From Akkermansiaceae bacterium (lineage in GTDB: Bacteria > Verrucomicrobiota > Verrucomicrobiia > Verrucomicrobiales > Akkermansiaceae), in assembly GCA_019634595.1 (NCBI GenBank), contig JAHCBC010000002.1, forward strand, positions 868,001 through 932,000: 64,000 nt of DNA. The letters run 5' to 3'. The first letter of the stretch is position 1; every line of letters begins with the position of its first letter. The notes beneath the pieces are model-generated. The model was not told the DNA's origin and did not search any database. It was given only the letters and a program-made list of their open reading frames with translations. The position numbers were made by a program, and so were the translations under genes. Positions 46,000 through 54,489 of this stretch are shown here, in pieces.

Positions 46000-46026
46000 G
46001 CAAGCTGGCCGGGAGGGCCAGCTTGC
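46000..46026 (+). terminator. Hairpin after DUF4279-like gene
   Basis: GCAAGCTGGCC (46000-46010) pairs perfectly with GGCCAGCTTGC (46016-46026) across a 5-nt loop, beginning right at the DUF4279-like stop. No T-tract follows. Confidence 0.55.
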
Positions 46027-46119
46027 CCCCGATCCCCGGCCTCCCCCAAATAACCCGTGCCTCCGGAAGTCCGTTGTTTGACACGGTCCGGCCGGGCTGT
46101 TAGTCGGTGGGGATACCCC

Positions 46120-46437
46120 ATGGCAAACAACCCATCCACCCGGCCCGATTGGGAGGCCTTGTCCCGCAAGCCGGAGTTCCAGGAGCTCCTGGCGGCGAAG
46201 AAAAGGTTCACCATCCCGTGCTGCGTCTTCTTCCTCGTTTATTACTTCGCCCTTCTCTACTTCGTCGGCTGGCACCTGGACCTGATGAAGCAGCCGGTCT
46301 TCGGCAAGATCAACGTGGCCTACCTCTTCGCCCTCTCCCAGTTCTTCATGGCCTGGGGCATGGCGTGGATCTACATGCGGAAAGCCGCCACCTTCGACCG
46401 CGCCGCGGCGGAGATCATCAAACACGAAACCCACTGA
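46120..46437 (+). CDS. DUF485 (YjcH-like) membrane protein
   Basis: 105 residues from the ATG at 46120. Two transmembrane helices (FTIPCCVFFLVYYFALLYFV; AYLFALSQFFMAWGMAWIYM) and a cytoplasmic N-terminus (WEALSRKPEFQELLAAKKRF) match DUF485. It lies 13 nt before actP, the classical yjcH-actP arrangement, and probably affects symporter function. A TTGACA at 46078 may belong to the promoter. Confidence 0.9.
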   Translation: MANNPSTRPDWEALSRKPEFQELLAAKKRFTIPCCVFFLVYYFALLYFVGWHLDLMKQPVFGKINVAYLFALSQFFMAWGMAWIYMRKAATFDRAAAEIIKHETH

Positions 46438-46450
46438 TTCCTTTCCGTCC

Positions 46451-48031
46451 ATGACCATTGCAATGTTCCTCGCCTTCGTGATCGCCACGCTCGGCATCAC
46501 CGTCTGGAGTGCGAAAAAGAATACCGGATCCAGCGCCTATTTCGCCGCCGGCCGTTCGATCAAAGGCTGGCAGAACGGCCTCGCCGTGGCCGGTGACTAC
46601 ATGTCCGCAGCCTCCTTCCTGGGGATTTCCGGGATGATCGCCTTCTTCGGCTACGACGGTTTCATGTATTCCGTCGGCTTCCTCGTCGCCTACCTCACCG
46701 TTCTTTTCGTGGTGGCGGAGCCTCTGCGGAACGCCGGCAAATACACCATGGCGGACCTGCTCGCATACCGCCTGAAGGCCCGCCCGGTCCGCGCCGCGGC
46801 GTCTGTCAGCACGCTGACCGTCTCCACCTTCTACATGGTGGCCCAGATGAGCGGCGCCGGCCTGCTGGTGAACATGCTGCTCAAGGAGGACTATCCCTGG
46901 ATCTCCCAGAACATCGCCATCGCCGGAGTCGGCATCCTGATGATCGTTTATGTCATCTTCGGTGGCATGCACGGCACCACCTGGGTGCAGATCATCAAGG
47001 CGGTGCTGCTCATGGGTGCCACCATCCTGCTGAGCGTGCTGGTCATGCAGAAGTTCGGCTTCAGCTTCCCCGCCTTCTTCGACGCCGTCGCCTCCCACAA
47101 ATACACCGATGCGAAAACCGGCATGGAGGTGACGAGGAACTTCCTCGATCCCGGGATGAAGTTCGGCATGGATGTGAGCAAGTGGGGTCCGCTGGACCTC
47201 ATCTCGCTCGGTCTCGCGCTGGTACTTGGCACCGCCGGCCTGCCGCACGTCCTCGTCCGCTTCTACACCGTCCCGGACGCGAAGACCGCCCGTGTCTCGG
47301 TGGTGTGGGCCATGGTCATCATCGGCATCTTCTACATCCTCACCACCTTCCTCGGTTTCGGCGCGCTGACGCTCGTCCGTCCGCAGGAAATCCTCGGCTT
47401 CAATGAGAACATGTCCGCTCCCGAGCTGGCGCACGTGCTGGGCGGAAACATCTTCTTCGCCTTCATCTCGGCGGTCGCCTTCGCCACCATCCTCGCGGTG
47501 GTCGCCGGTCTGACGATCAGCGCCAGCACCTCGTTCGCCCACGACTTTTATTCCAACGTGCTCAAGCACGGCAAGGAGGTGTCCCAGGACACGGAGGTCA
47601 AGGTCGCCCGGATCGCCGCGTTCGTCGTCGGTGCCATGTCGATCGTCCTCGCGATCCTGCTGAAGGAAATCAACGTGGCGTTCCTTGTCGGCCTCGCCTT
47701 CGCCGTGGCCGCCTCGGCGAACCTTCCTGCCATCGTTCTCACCATCTTCTGGAAGAAGTTCAACACCAGCGGCGCGGTCTGGGGCCTCATGGCCGGGCTT
47801 TCCAGCAGCATCATCCTCATCATCCTCAGCCCGAGCGTGATGAAAAATCTGATGGGCATGGACGCGCTCTTCCCGCTCAACAACCCGGGTATCGTCAGCA
47901 TCCCCATCGGCTTCATCGCCGCCATCGTGGGCAGTCTCATCAGCAAGGAGCCGGAGAGTGAGGAAAAGTTTGCGGAGTTCAGCGTCCGTGCCCACACCGG
48001 CCTTGGCGCGGAAAAGGCCATCGACCATTGA
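46451..48031 (+). CDS. actP: Cation/acetate symporter (SSS family)
   Basis: 526 residues with about 13 transmembrane helices. Sodium:solute symporter family blocks: AYFAAGRSIKGWQNGLAVAG, DYMSAASFLGISGMIAFFGY, LGTAGLPHVLVRFYTVPDAK and LTISASTSFAHDFYSNVL. The ActP branch is favoured by similarity and by the DUF485 partner directly upstream. It takes up acetate or related short monocarboxylates with a cation at the inner membrane. Confidence 0.93.
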   Translation: MTIAMFLAFVIATLGITVWSAKKNTGSSAYFAAGRSIKGWQNGLAVAGDYMSAASFLGISGMIAFFGYDGFMYSVGFLVAYLTVLFVVAEPLRNAGKYTMADLLAYRLKARPVRAAASVSTLTVSTFYMVAQMSGAGLLVNMLLKEDYPWISQNIAIAGVGILMIVYVIFGGMHGTTWVQIIKAVLLMGATILLSVLVMQKFGFSFPAFFDAVASHKYTDAKTGMEVTRNFLDPGMKFGMDVSKWGPLDLISLGLALVLGTAGLPHVLVRFYTVPDAKTARVSVVWAMVIIGIFYILTTFLGFGALTLVRPQEILGFNENMSAPELAHVLGGNIFFAFISAVAFATILAVVAGLTISASTSFAHDFYSNVLKHGKEVSQDTEVKVARIAAFVVGAMSIVLAILLKEINVAFLVGLAFAVAASANLPAIVLTIFWKKFNTSGAVWGLMAGLSSSIILIILSPSVMKNLMGMDALFPLNNPGIVSIPIGFIAAIVGSLISKEPESEEKFAEFSVRAHTGLGAEKAIDH

Positions 48032-48133
48032 CCTGCGGGCGTCCTGAGTTGGCTTGACACCGGGTCCTGGAGTTGATTCGTGTGGGAGTGTGAGGGGAGG
48101 GATTCTTTCCCCCCCCTTTGCGAAAAACCCCCG

Positions 48134-50653
48134 ATGAAACCCAAGACTTTCTTCTGGCTGACCAGCCTCGTCGTCTCTTTCAGCAGTGTCCGCGCGGATG
48201 ACCGCTATTGGACGAACTCCGCCGCGGATGGAAACTGGCAGACCGCCGCCAACTGGGCGGAGGATGAGGACGGTGCAGGGGCCGCGGTGGTCCCCGCCGC
48301 GCTGGACGACGTCTATTTCAGCGTCACTTCACTGACCACCGCGCAGACTGTTTCACTCAATGGCGCACCGTCACTCGGCTCGCTTCACTTCACCGGAACC
48401 TCCGGCACAATCACCCTTCAGGGAGGAGGGACGAACCGGACCCTCACATTGGCGGGTGGCATCACCGTCGCGTCGGGAGCGGGGGCGGTGACCATCGGTT
48501 CCGCGACTTCCGGCCAGAACGTGGCGGTTGCGATCTCAGGAAGCCAGAGCTGGACCAACGATTCCCCGAATTTGCTCACGATCCGCAACGGGGTGAGCAG
48601 CTCGGCCGCAGGTCCCCAGACCCTGACCATCGGTGGATCCGGCAACACCACTCTGGGCAGCTCGTTGTCAAACGGCGGCGGAGTGGTGTCCCTGACGAAA
48701 ACCGGCACCGGCACGCTTGAGATGGCTTCCAGCAGCTATACCGGCGTGACCACCATTTCCGGGGGAACGCTGCGGGGAACGATCGGCAACGGCGGCGCGA
48801 ACAGCGGCGTGGGGGCCTCCGGCGCGGCTTCCGAGAATCTGGTGTTCGATGGCGGCACCTTTGACTGGGCCGGCAGCGCCCACACCGGGATCAACCGCGG
48901 ATTCACCCTCAACAGCAATGGCGGCACGATCCGGAATGACACGGGCTTCGGATTCCGCTTCGACGGGAAGGTCACCGGCAGCGGAGGCCTGACCAAGACC
49001 GGTTCCGGCTCCCTCGCCCTGGTGAACACGACGAACGACTACGCGGGGATCACCAGGATCGTGGAGGGCAACATTTCCGCCCGGATTGCGGCCGCGCTGG
49101 GGGCATCCACCGCCGGCAATGCGGCGAACGGGACGATCATCGAAAGCGCCGGGACCCTGATCCTTGATCCTGATGGAGCCAGCGGTGCGGGGGCGAATGT
49201 CACCTTCACCGAGCATCTCACGCTGCGTGGTGGGACGCTGAGCAACAACACCCGCAACAACAACTGGTCCGGAGGCATCGTACTGGAAGCGAACTCCATC
49301 CTTGCCTCGACGAGCGGCACGCTGACCGTGAACAGCGTCATTGCCCAGAGTGGAGGCACCTACGGCATCACCAAGACCGGTTCAGGCACCGTTTCGTTGA
49401 CTTCCAACAATACCTTCACCGGGGTGGTGACCATCAGCGCGGGAACCCTGGTCGTGGGCAGTCTGGCGGCCGGCGGCAGCGCCAGTCCGCTTGGGGCGGC
49501 TTCCTCCGCCTCTTCCAACATTCTGCTCGACGGGGGGACGCTCGCTTTCAACGGTGTGGATGGATTCAACCGCGGGATGACGCTGGTATCGGGGAAAACC
49601 AGCGGCCTGAGCAGCACCGGCACCTTCCGCATCGATGGCGCGGTTGTGGGGGCGGGGAATCTCAACAAAACCGGCACCGGAACCATCGCTTTCACCAACG
49701 CCGCGAATAGCTACTCCGGAGTGACGAATGTGAACGCCGGCATCCTCAGCATCCGGAAAGGTGCGGGCACGGGCGGCAACTCCACCCTCGGCACTTCGAC
49801 GGGAACCGCGGATGGCACCGTCATCAACAGCGGCGGCACGTTGCAGTTCGATCCGGGGGCCGGCACCGGTGGAGCCGGGACCAACCTCAATGTAACCGAG
49901 TTCTTCACGCTCAATGGCGGCACCCTGCGGTCCCAGTCCCTTGCGAACACCGTTTCCAGCGCCGTCGCCCTGACCGCGAACTCGACCGTTGCGGCGGCTG
50001 CGACCGCCAGCCTGAACATCGCGGCGGCCATCACGGAATCGGGTGGATCGTTCGGCATCAACAAGACCGATGCCGGGACGGTCATCATCAGCTCCACCGG
50101 AAATCAATTCACCGGAACGACCACCGTCACCGCCGGGACGCTTTCCGTGACCGGGGAGATCAATTCATCCACGGAAATCAGGATCAATGGTGGCACCTTT
50201 TCGGCTGGGGCTGCGGGAGTGATCGGAGATGCCGCCGCCGTCAACATGACCGGAGGCGTCCTCCAGTTCAACGGCTTCACGGAGATCCTCGGCGTGCTCG
50301 CTGTCACAGGGAACGCGCAGCTCGCGCTTGCCGGCGCCAACCCGAACATCATTACCTTCGGGGATTCTTCCGGCGCGGACTGGACGGGTGGTGCGCTCAG
50401 CATCACGGACTGGAACGGCTCAGGAACAGGTGGAGGGGCGGAACGGCTCCTGTTCGGAGGCGGTGCCCTCACCCCGGCACAGTTGGCCGCCATCACTTTC
50501 CTCAATCCCGCTGGATTTGACGAGGGCATCTACTCCGCCAAGCTGATTGGCGGCGAAGTCGTCCCGGATGCCCTCATTCCCGAACCTGCCGCCGGGATGC
50601 TTGCCCTCGTCGGCGCGACGGTTCTGGTTACCCGCCGCCGCAGGGTGGGATAG
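48134..50653 (+). CDS. Autotransporter-associated beta-strand repeat protein with PEP-CTERM tail
   Basis: 839 residues from the ATG at 48134 (signal peptide MKPKTFFWLTSLVVSFSSVRA). Repeats of the type LTKTGTGTLEMASSSYTGVT, LTKTGSGSLALVNTTNDYAG, ITKTGSGTVSLTSNNTFTGV, LNKTGTGTIAFTNAANSYSG occur about every 85-110 residues, predicting a beta-helix. The tail IPEPAAGMLALVGATVLVTR and RRRVG is a PEP-CTERM sorting signal, so it should be released or anchored by an exosortase. Function: surface or extracellular structure, unknown ligand. Confidence 0.9.
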   Translation: MKPKTFFWLTSLVVSFSSVRADDRYWTNSAADGNWQTAANWAEDEDGAGAAVVPAALDDVYFSVTSLTTAQTVSLNGAPSLGSLHFTGTSGTITLQGGGTNRTLTLAGGITVASGAGAVTIGSATSGQNVAVAISGSQSWTNDSPNLLTIRNGVSSSAAGPQTLTIGGSGNTTLGSSLSNGGGVVSLTKTGTGTLEMASSSYTGVTTISGGTLRGTIGNGGANSGVGASGAASENLVFDGGTFDWAGSAHTGINRGFTLNSNGGTIRNDTGFGFRFDGKVTGSGGLTKTGSGSLALVNTTNDYAGITRIVEGNISARIAAALGASTAGNAANGTIIESAGTLILDPDGASGAGANVTFTEHLTLRGGTLSNNTRNNNWSGGIVLEANSILASTSGTLTVNSVIAQSGGTYGITKTGSGTVSLTSNNTFTGVVTISAGTLVVGSLAAGGSASPLGAASSASSNILLDGGTLAFNGVDGFNRGMTLVSGKTSGLSSTGTFRIDGAVVGAGNLNKTGTGTIAFTNAANSYSGVTNVNAGILSIRKGAGTGGNSTLGTSTGTADGTVINSGGTLQFDPGAGTGGAGTNLNVTEFFTLNGGTLRSQSLANTVSSAVALTANSTVAAAATASLNIAAAITESGGSFGINKTDAGTVIISSTGNQFTGTTTVTAGTLSVTGEINSSTEIRINGGTFSAGAAGVIGDAAAVNMTGGVLQFNGFTEILGVLAVTGNAQLALAGANPNIITFGDSSGADWTGGALSITDWNGSGTGGGAERLLFGGGALTPAQLAAITFLNPAGFDEGIYSAKLIGGEVVPDALIPEPAAGMLALVGATVLVTRRRRVG

Positions 50654-50676
50654 GAAAAGCCGCAACTCGGGCCGCT

Positions 50677-53373
50677 CTAACCGACCAGCGCCCGTGCGGA
50701 CTGGAGCGTGTCGATCTCATCCAGCGTCTTGTCCCGCCGGATGGACTTGATGCGCGGGAACCGCAGCGCCAATCCGGAGTCGTGGCGGGCGGAGGGACGG
50801 ATTGCGTCGAAGGCGATCTCAAGGATCAAGTTCGGCTCGACCAGGCGCTTGCGCCGTTCCGTCTGCAGCGTGTGGCGCTTGAAGTGTTCCGTCAGATCCT
50901 CGATCTCATCGTCGGTGAGGCCGGAGTAGGCCTTGCCCAGCACTTTCAACTCTCCGCTTTCCTCGTCCCTCACGGCGAAGGTGTAGTCGGACAGCACGTC
51001 GGAGCGCTTTCCATGTCCCTGCTCCGCGGCGACCACCACGCAATCGAGCGTCGGCATCACGCCCTTCAGTTTGATCCATGACTTCCCGCGGCGGCCGGGT
51101 GAATAGGGATCATCGGGATCCTTGGCGATCAATCCTTCGTGGCCGTCCTGCAGCGCTTGCTTGAACCGGGCTTCGATCTCGCCCGCATCGGCAGCCATGT
51201 GGACCGGGATGGCCTCGAAAGGGCCGGTGAGATTGAGATGGGTGAGGTGCGCGCGGCGTTCCGTCAGGGAGTTGGAAAGCAGGTCATCCCCGTTCAGCCA
51301 CAGCACGTCGAACGCCACGAACCGCAGCGGGACGGAGAGATCGTGACTGGCGTCAGTGAGAAAAAGATCCGCGCTGGCCGTGGTGCGGCCCAGCCGTTTC
51401 TGCAGGTCGGCGAAACCCAGCTTGCGCCCCTTCGCATAGGCGATGAGTTCACCGTCGAGCACGAAGTCCCCTTCCAGCAACCTGGCGGCGGAAACCAGTT
51501 CCGGGAACTCATCATTGAGCGGCCGGAGATCCCGTGAAAAGAGGGCGACCTCATGGCCGGATTTATGGAGCTGGGCACGGATGCCATCGTACTTCGGCTC
51601 AAGCCAGACGGGCGGCGGAAACGGCAGTTGGTCGAACAGCGGCAGATCGCTGGCCACATCCCTTTCGAGCGGGGAAGCCAGCATGCACTTCACCGGCACC
51701 ATCGGTTTCAATGCCGCCTCCTCCAGTTGTTGGTAGCGGGCGAGGACCGCGGTCTCACCGATGTTTCCCGTCAGCATGTTCGCATGCCGCACGTCCGCCG
51801 GGTCCGACTTGAATGCCAAGGCGATGGCGTCCTCCACCAGTCCCTCCTTGAGGCCGATCCTCAGATCGCCGGTCAGCAACTTGACCACCGTCTCCCCCTC
51901 CATGGGGTGCAGCGCCGCCAGCCGGGAGGACAGTTTCCCGATCCGGTCGAGCGAACCCTCCGCCTGCGCGAGCGAGAGAAAAAAATTCTCCAGCCCCGGG
52001 AGGTCCAGTGGCTCCGGTTTCAGAGGCAGTTCCTGTAATACCAGCCGGGCGGTGCGGGAGGTGTCGTTCTGGGCCAGGGAGATTTCGCGGTAGCGTTCCT
52101 CCCGGGTGCCGGGGATGGAAAGCAAAGCCCGCCGGATGGTGGAGGAACCCGCGTGCAGCGGACGGCGTCCGCCATGCCGGGGCAGGGCTTCGCCCGTCAG
52201 CCAGAATGCCGCCAGCCGCAGGTCATGGTCGCTTTCCAAGGCTCCCAGATAAGATGCCAGGAACTTGATCTTCGCCACCCGGCTGCTGGTTTCCCCCACC
52301 AGTCGGCACAGGTCGCTGAAGTCCGCCAGCGTGCAGATCACCCGGTTGTAGCGCGGACTGGAGGAAGTGGTCAGGCGTCGGGATGCCTCGCCCATGGAAA
52401 GCTCGAGCTGGTCGTTGCCGGTCGCGCTCCAGGCGTCCATCCGTTTCGTCCGCAGTTCGGCGGCGAACTCCAGCGCATAGCCGTGCACTGTCAGCACCCG
52501 CTTCGGCCGCACCCGCTGGATGCACTCCATCAGTCCCGGGTGGTCGGCATGGTCGGATAGCGGGATGGCCTCGTCCACCCGGTAGCGGTACTTCGCGCCC
52601 GGCTGCATCGCCCAGCCGCTCAGCATCGCCACCCGCTTCGCCTTCAAGCCGCGCAGCGCCTTTGAGCGGACCGCGTTCGGCGGGGCGATCAGCGCCATCC
52701 CGGCCGGGATGCTTCCTTCGAAGATCACCGGCTCCGGCAGATCCACCCCCGCATCGCGGCAGGCGGAGGTCATTTCCGCCACGCTCGGGTGCAGCATCAC
52801 CGGCACGCCGTGCTCCGCCAGCAGGGCCAGCGCCTCCTGCGCTTTCCCCAGGGAGTAGCCCAGCAGCACCGGGGTCTCGCCATCCGCGAACGCGTCGTTC
52901 ACGAAGCGCAGGATCGAGGATTCGATCTCCATCTGGTTGGGAAACTCGAACATCGGCAGGCCGAAGGTCGTCTCCATGATGAGCGTGTCCGCGTTGATGA
53001 AATTCACCGGCTCAGCCGTCCGTCCGCGCCGGGTCTTGAAGTCCCCGGTGTAGAGCAGGCTCGCGTTGTCCTTGATCCGGGCGACGTGGAGCATCGCGGA
53101 ACCCGCGATGTGGCCCGCAGGCAGCAATCTCAGGCGGTAGCCGTTCTCGACGATCGGCACGTGGAAAGGCGTCGCCACCAACCGGTTTTCCGCCAGATGG
53201 AACCGTCTCCGCACCAGTTGTGCCGTCACGTCCGAGCAGATCACGGACTCATGCCGGGCGAAGTGGTCCGCGTGCGCGTGGGAAACAAAGGCACGCGGCT
53301 TCGCATCCCAAGGATCCAGCCACAGGTCCAGATCCGGCAGGTAAATGCCGCGGTTGAAACGAACTTCGATCAA
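50677..53373 (-). CDS. Fused ligase-associated DNA exonuclease and ATP-dependent DNA ligase
   Basis: 898 residues. Residues 1-330 are a metallo-beta-lactamase exonuclease of the ligase-associated type: HAHADH at 32-37, LLYTGDFKTRRGRTAEP, DTLIMETTFGLP, and a VLTVHGYA end motif. From about 345 to 898 follows an ATP-dependent ligase: N-terminal DNA-binding helices (FSDLCRLVGETSSRVAKIKF), adenylation motif EPKYDGIRAQL with K594, LDGELIAY, and an OB-fold (VVAAEQGHGKRSDVLSDYTF). In most genomes these are two adjacent genes; here they are one chain. It probably trims and seals 3' ends in repair. No adjacent Lhr-like helicase or phosphoesterase is present. Confidence 0.92.
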   Translation of the reverse strand: MIEVRFNRGIYLPDLDLWLDPWDAKPRAFVSHAHADHFARHESVICSDVTAQLVRRRFHLAENRLVATPFHVPIVENGYRLRLLPAGHIAGSAMLHVARIKDNASLLYTGDFKTRRGRTAEPVNFINADTLIMETTFGLPMFEFPNQMEIESSILRFVNDAFADGETPVLLGYSLGKAQEALALLAEHGVPVMLHPSVAEMTSACRDAGVDLPEPVIFEGSIPAGMALIAPPNAVRSKALRGLKAKRVAMLSGWAMQPGAKYRYRVDEAIPLSDHADHPGLMECIQRVRPKRVLTVHGYALEFAAELRTKRMDAWSATGNDQLELSMGEASRRLTTSSSPRYNRVICTLADFSDLCRLVGETSSRVAKIKFLASYLGALESDHDLRLAAFWLTGEALPRHGGRRPLHAGSSTIRRALLSIPGTREERYREISLAQNDTSRTARLVLQELPLKPEPLDLPGLENFFLSLAQAEGSLDRIGKLSSRLAALHPMEGETVVKLLTGDLRIGLKEGLVEDAIALAFKSDPADVRHANMLTGNIGETAVLARYQQLEEAALKPMVPVKCMLASPLERDVASDLPLFDQLPFPPPVWLEPKYDGIRAQLHKSGHEVALFSRDLRPLNDEFPELVSAARLLEGDFVLDGELIAYAKGRKLGFADLQKRLGRTTASADLFLTDASHDLSVPLRFVAFDVLWLNGDDLLSNSLTERRAHLTHLNLTGPFEAIPVHMAADAGEIEARFKQALQDGHEGLIAKDPDDPYSPGRRGKSWIKLKGVMPTLDCVVVAAEQGHGKRSDVLSDYTFAVRDEESGELKVLGKAYSGLTDDEIEDLTEHFKRHTLQTERRKRLVEPNLILEIAFDAIRPSARHDSGLALRFPRIKSIRRDKTLDEIDTLQSARALVG

Positions 53374-53441
53374 ATTGAATATATACTACCGAGGAAAGTG
53401 GAACCCGCCACGACGAAAACGTCAACCGGACTGGTTCAGCC

Positions 53442-53630
53442 TCAATAGACCGGTGCGCCACCATCGTCCTGGTAGCCACCGTATTGCTGCTCCTGCTGGC
53501 TCTGGGCGCGCTTCTCCTGGATCTTGTTTTTGGACCAGATGAAGCCCTCCTTGATGTCACGGCCCACGCCGATGGTGGTGTTGCATGAAGTCAGTGCGGC
53601 GGCGAGCAACAGGGCGCAGGCGAATTTCAT
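53442..53630 (-). CDS. Entericidin-like small lipoprotein
   Basis: 62 residues. Lipoprotein signal with lipobox LTSC (KFACALLLAAALTSCNTTIG). CNTTIGVGRDIKEGF is the entericidin A/B signature; the tail is Q/G-rich. A small cell-envelope lipoprotein; toxin or antidote activity is not assumed. Confidence 0.75.
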   Translation of the reverse strand: MKFACALLLAAALTSCNTTIGVGRDIKEGFIWSKNKIQEKRAQSQQEQQYGGYQDDGGAPVY

Positions 53631-53751
53631 GAGGGTGAATTTACGCCGGAAGAAACTTCGGGAAAGTTAAATTTTCTCCAACGGGGCCGCAACCTGTCCT
53701 CCCGGACCACTTCGGGTTTGACCACCGGAGGTTCCGGGCACTCATTGGGGC

Positions 53752-54483
53752 GTGCCAGATGAACCGGCTGCCCCTCGCGAAACCGAGCCCCTGTTCGTCG
53801 CCCGTGGGATCACGAAAGTTTATCCCGGTGAGATCGAGGTGGTCGCCCTGGCAGGAGTGGATCTGGAGCTTTATGAGGGGGAACTGGTGGTCCTGCTGGG
53901 ACCATCCGGCAGTGGAAAATCCACCCTCCTGAACATCCTCGGCGGGCTGGACACCCCCACGGAAGGCTCCCTCCTTTACCGTGGCCAGGATCTGGCGAAT
54001 GCGGATGAGCGGGCACTGACCAACTTCCGCCGGGATGCCGCCGGTTTCATTTTTCAGTTCTACAACCTCATCCCCAGCCTCACCTCCCGGGAGAACGTCG
54101 CGCTCATCACGGAGATCTCCCGTGACCCGATGGAGCCGGAGGAGGCGCTCGACATGGTGGGCCTGGGCGACCGCATGGACCATTTCCCGTCCCAGCTTTC
54201 CGGCGGCCAGCAGCAGCGGGTGGCCATCGCCCGCGCCATCGCGAAAAAGCCGGAAGTCCTGCTCTGCGATGAGCCGACCGGTGCGCTCGACGTGAAGACG
54301 GGCGTGACCGTACTGGAGGCGATCGAGCGGGTGAACCGGGATCTCGGCACGCTGGCGGTCATCATCACGCACAACGCGGTCATTGCCGGCATGGCGGACC
54401 GCGTCATCCATTTCTCCGACGGCAACATCACCCGGATCGACCGCAACGGGAAACGGAACCCCGTCGCCAGCCTCGATTGGTGA
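53752..54483 (+). CDS. ABC transporter ATP-binding protein (MacB/LolD type)
   Basis: 243 residues from a GTG at 53752. Walker [11 protein letters not shown]-loop [10 protein letters not shown], signature LSGGQQQR, Walker [12 protein letters not shown] and switch His in VIITHN are all intact. The MacB/LolD class is indicated by its size and by the FtsX-type permease 6 nt downstream and HlyD adaptor after that. It drives the exporter encoded by the three genes. Confidence 0.93.
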   Translation: MPDEPAAPRETEPLFVARGITKVYPGEIEVVALAGVDLELYEGELVVLLGPSGSGKSTLLNILGGLDTPTEGSLLYRGQDLANADERALTNFRRDAAGFIFQFYNLIPSLTSRENVALITEISRDPMEPEEALDMVGLGDRMDHFPSQLSGGQQQRVAIARAIAKKPEVLLCDEPTGALDVKTGVTVLEAIERVNRDLGTLAVIITHNAVIAGMADRVIHFSDGNITRIDRNGKRNPVASLDW

Positions 54484-54489
54484 TCCCCG

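Noticed and set aside
46418..48028. 536-codon minus-strand frame opposite actP
   Set aside because: Extremely E/D/G/H-rich translation mirroring hydrophobic codons of the symporter; a shadow.
48400..50300. Repetitive DNA in the beta-repeat gene considered as a CRISPR array or VNTR
   Set aside because: The repeats are degenerate coding repeats at protein level (KTGxGxLxL), with no constant DNA repeat and no regular spacers.
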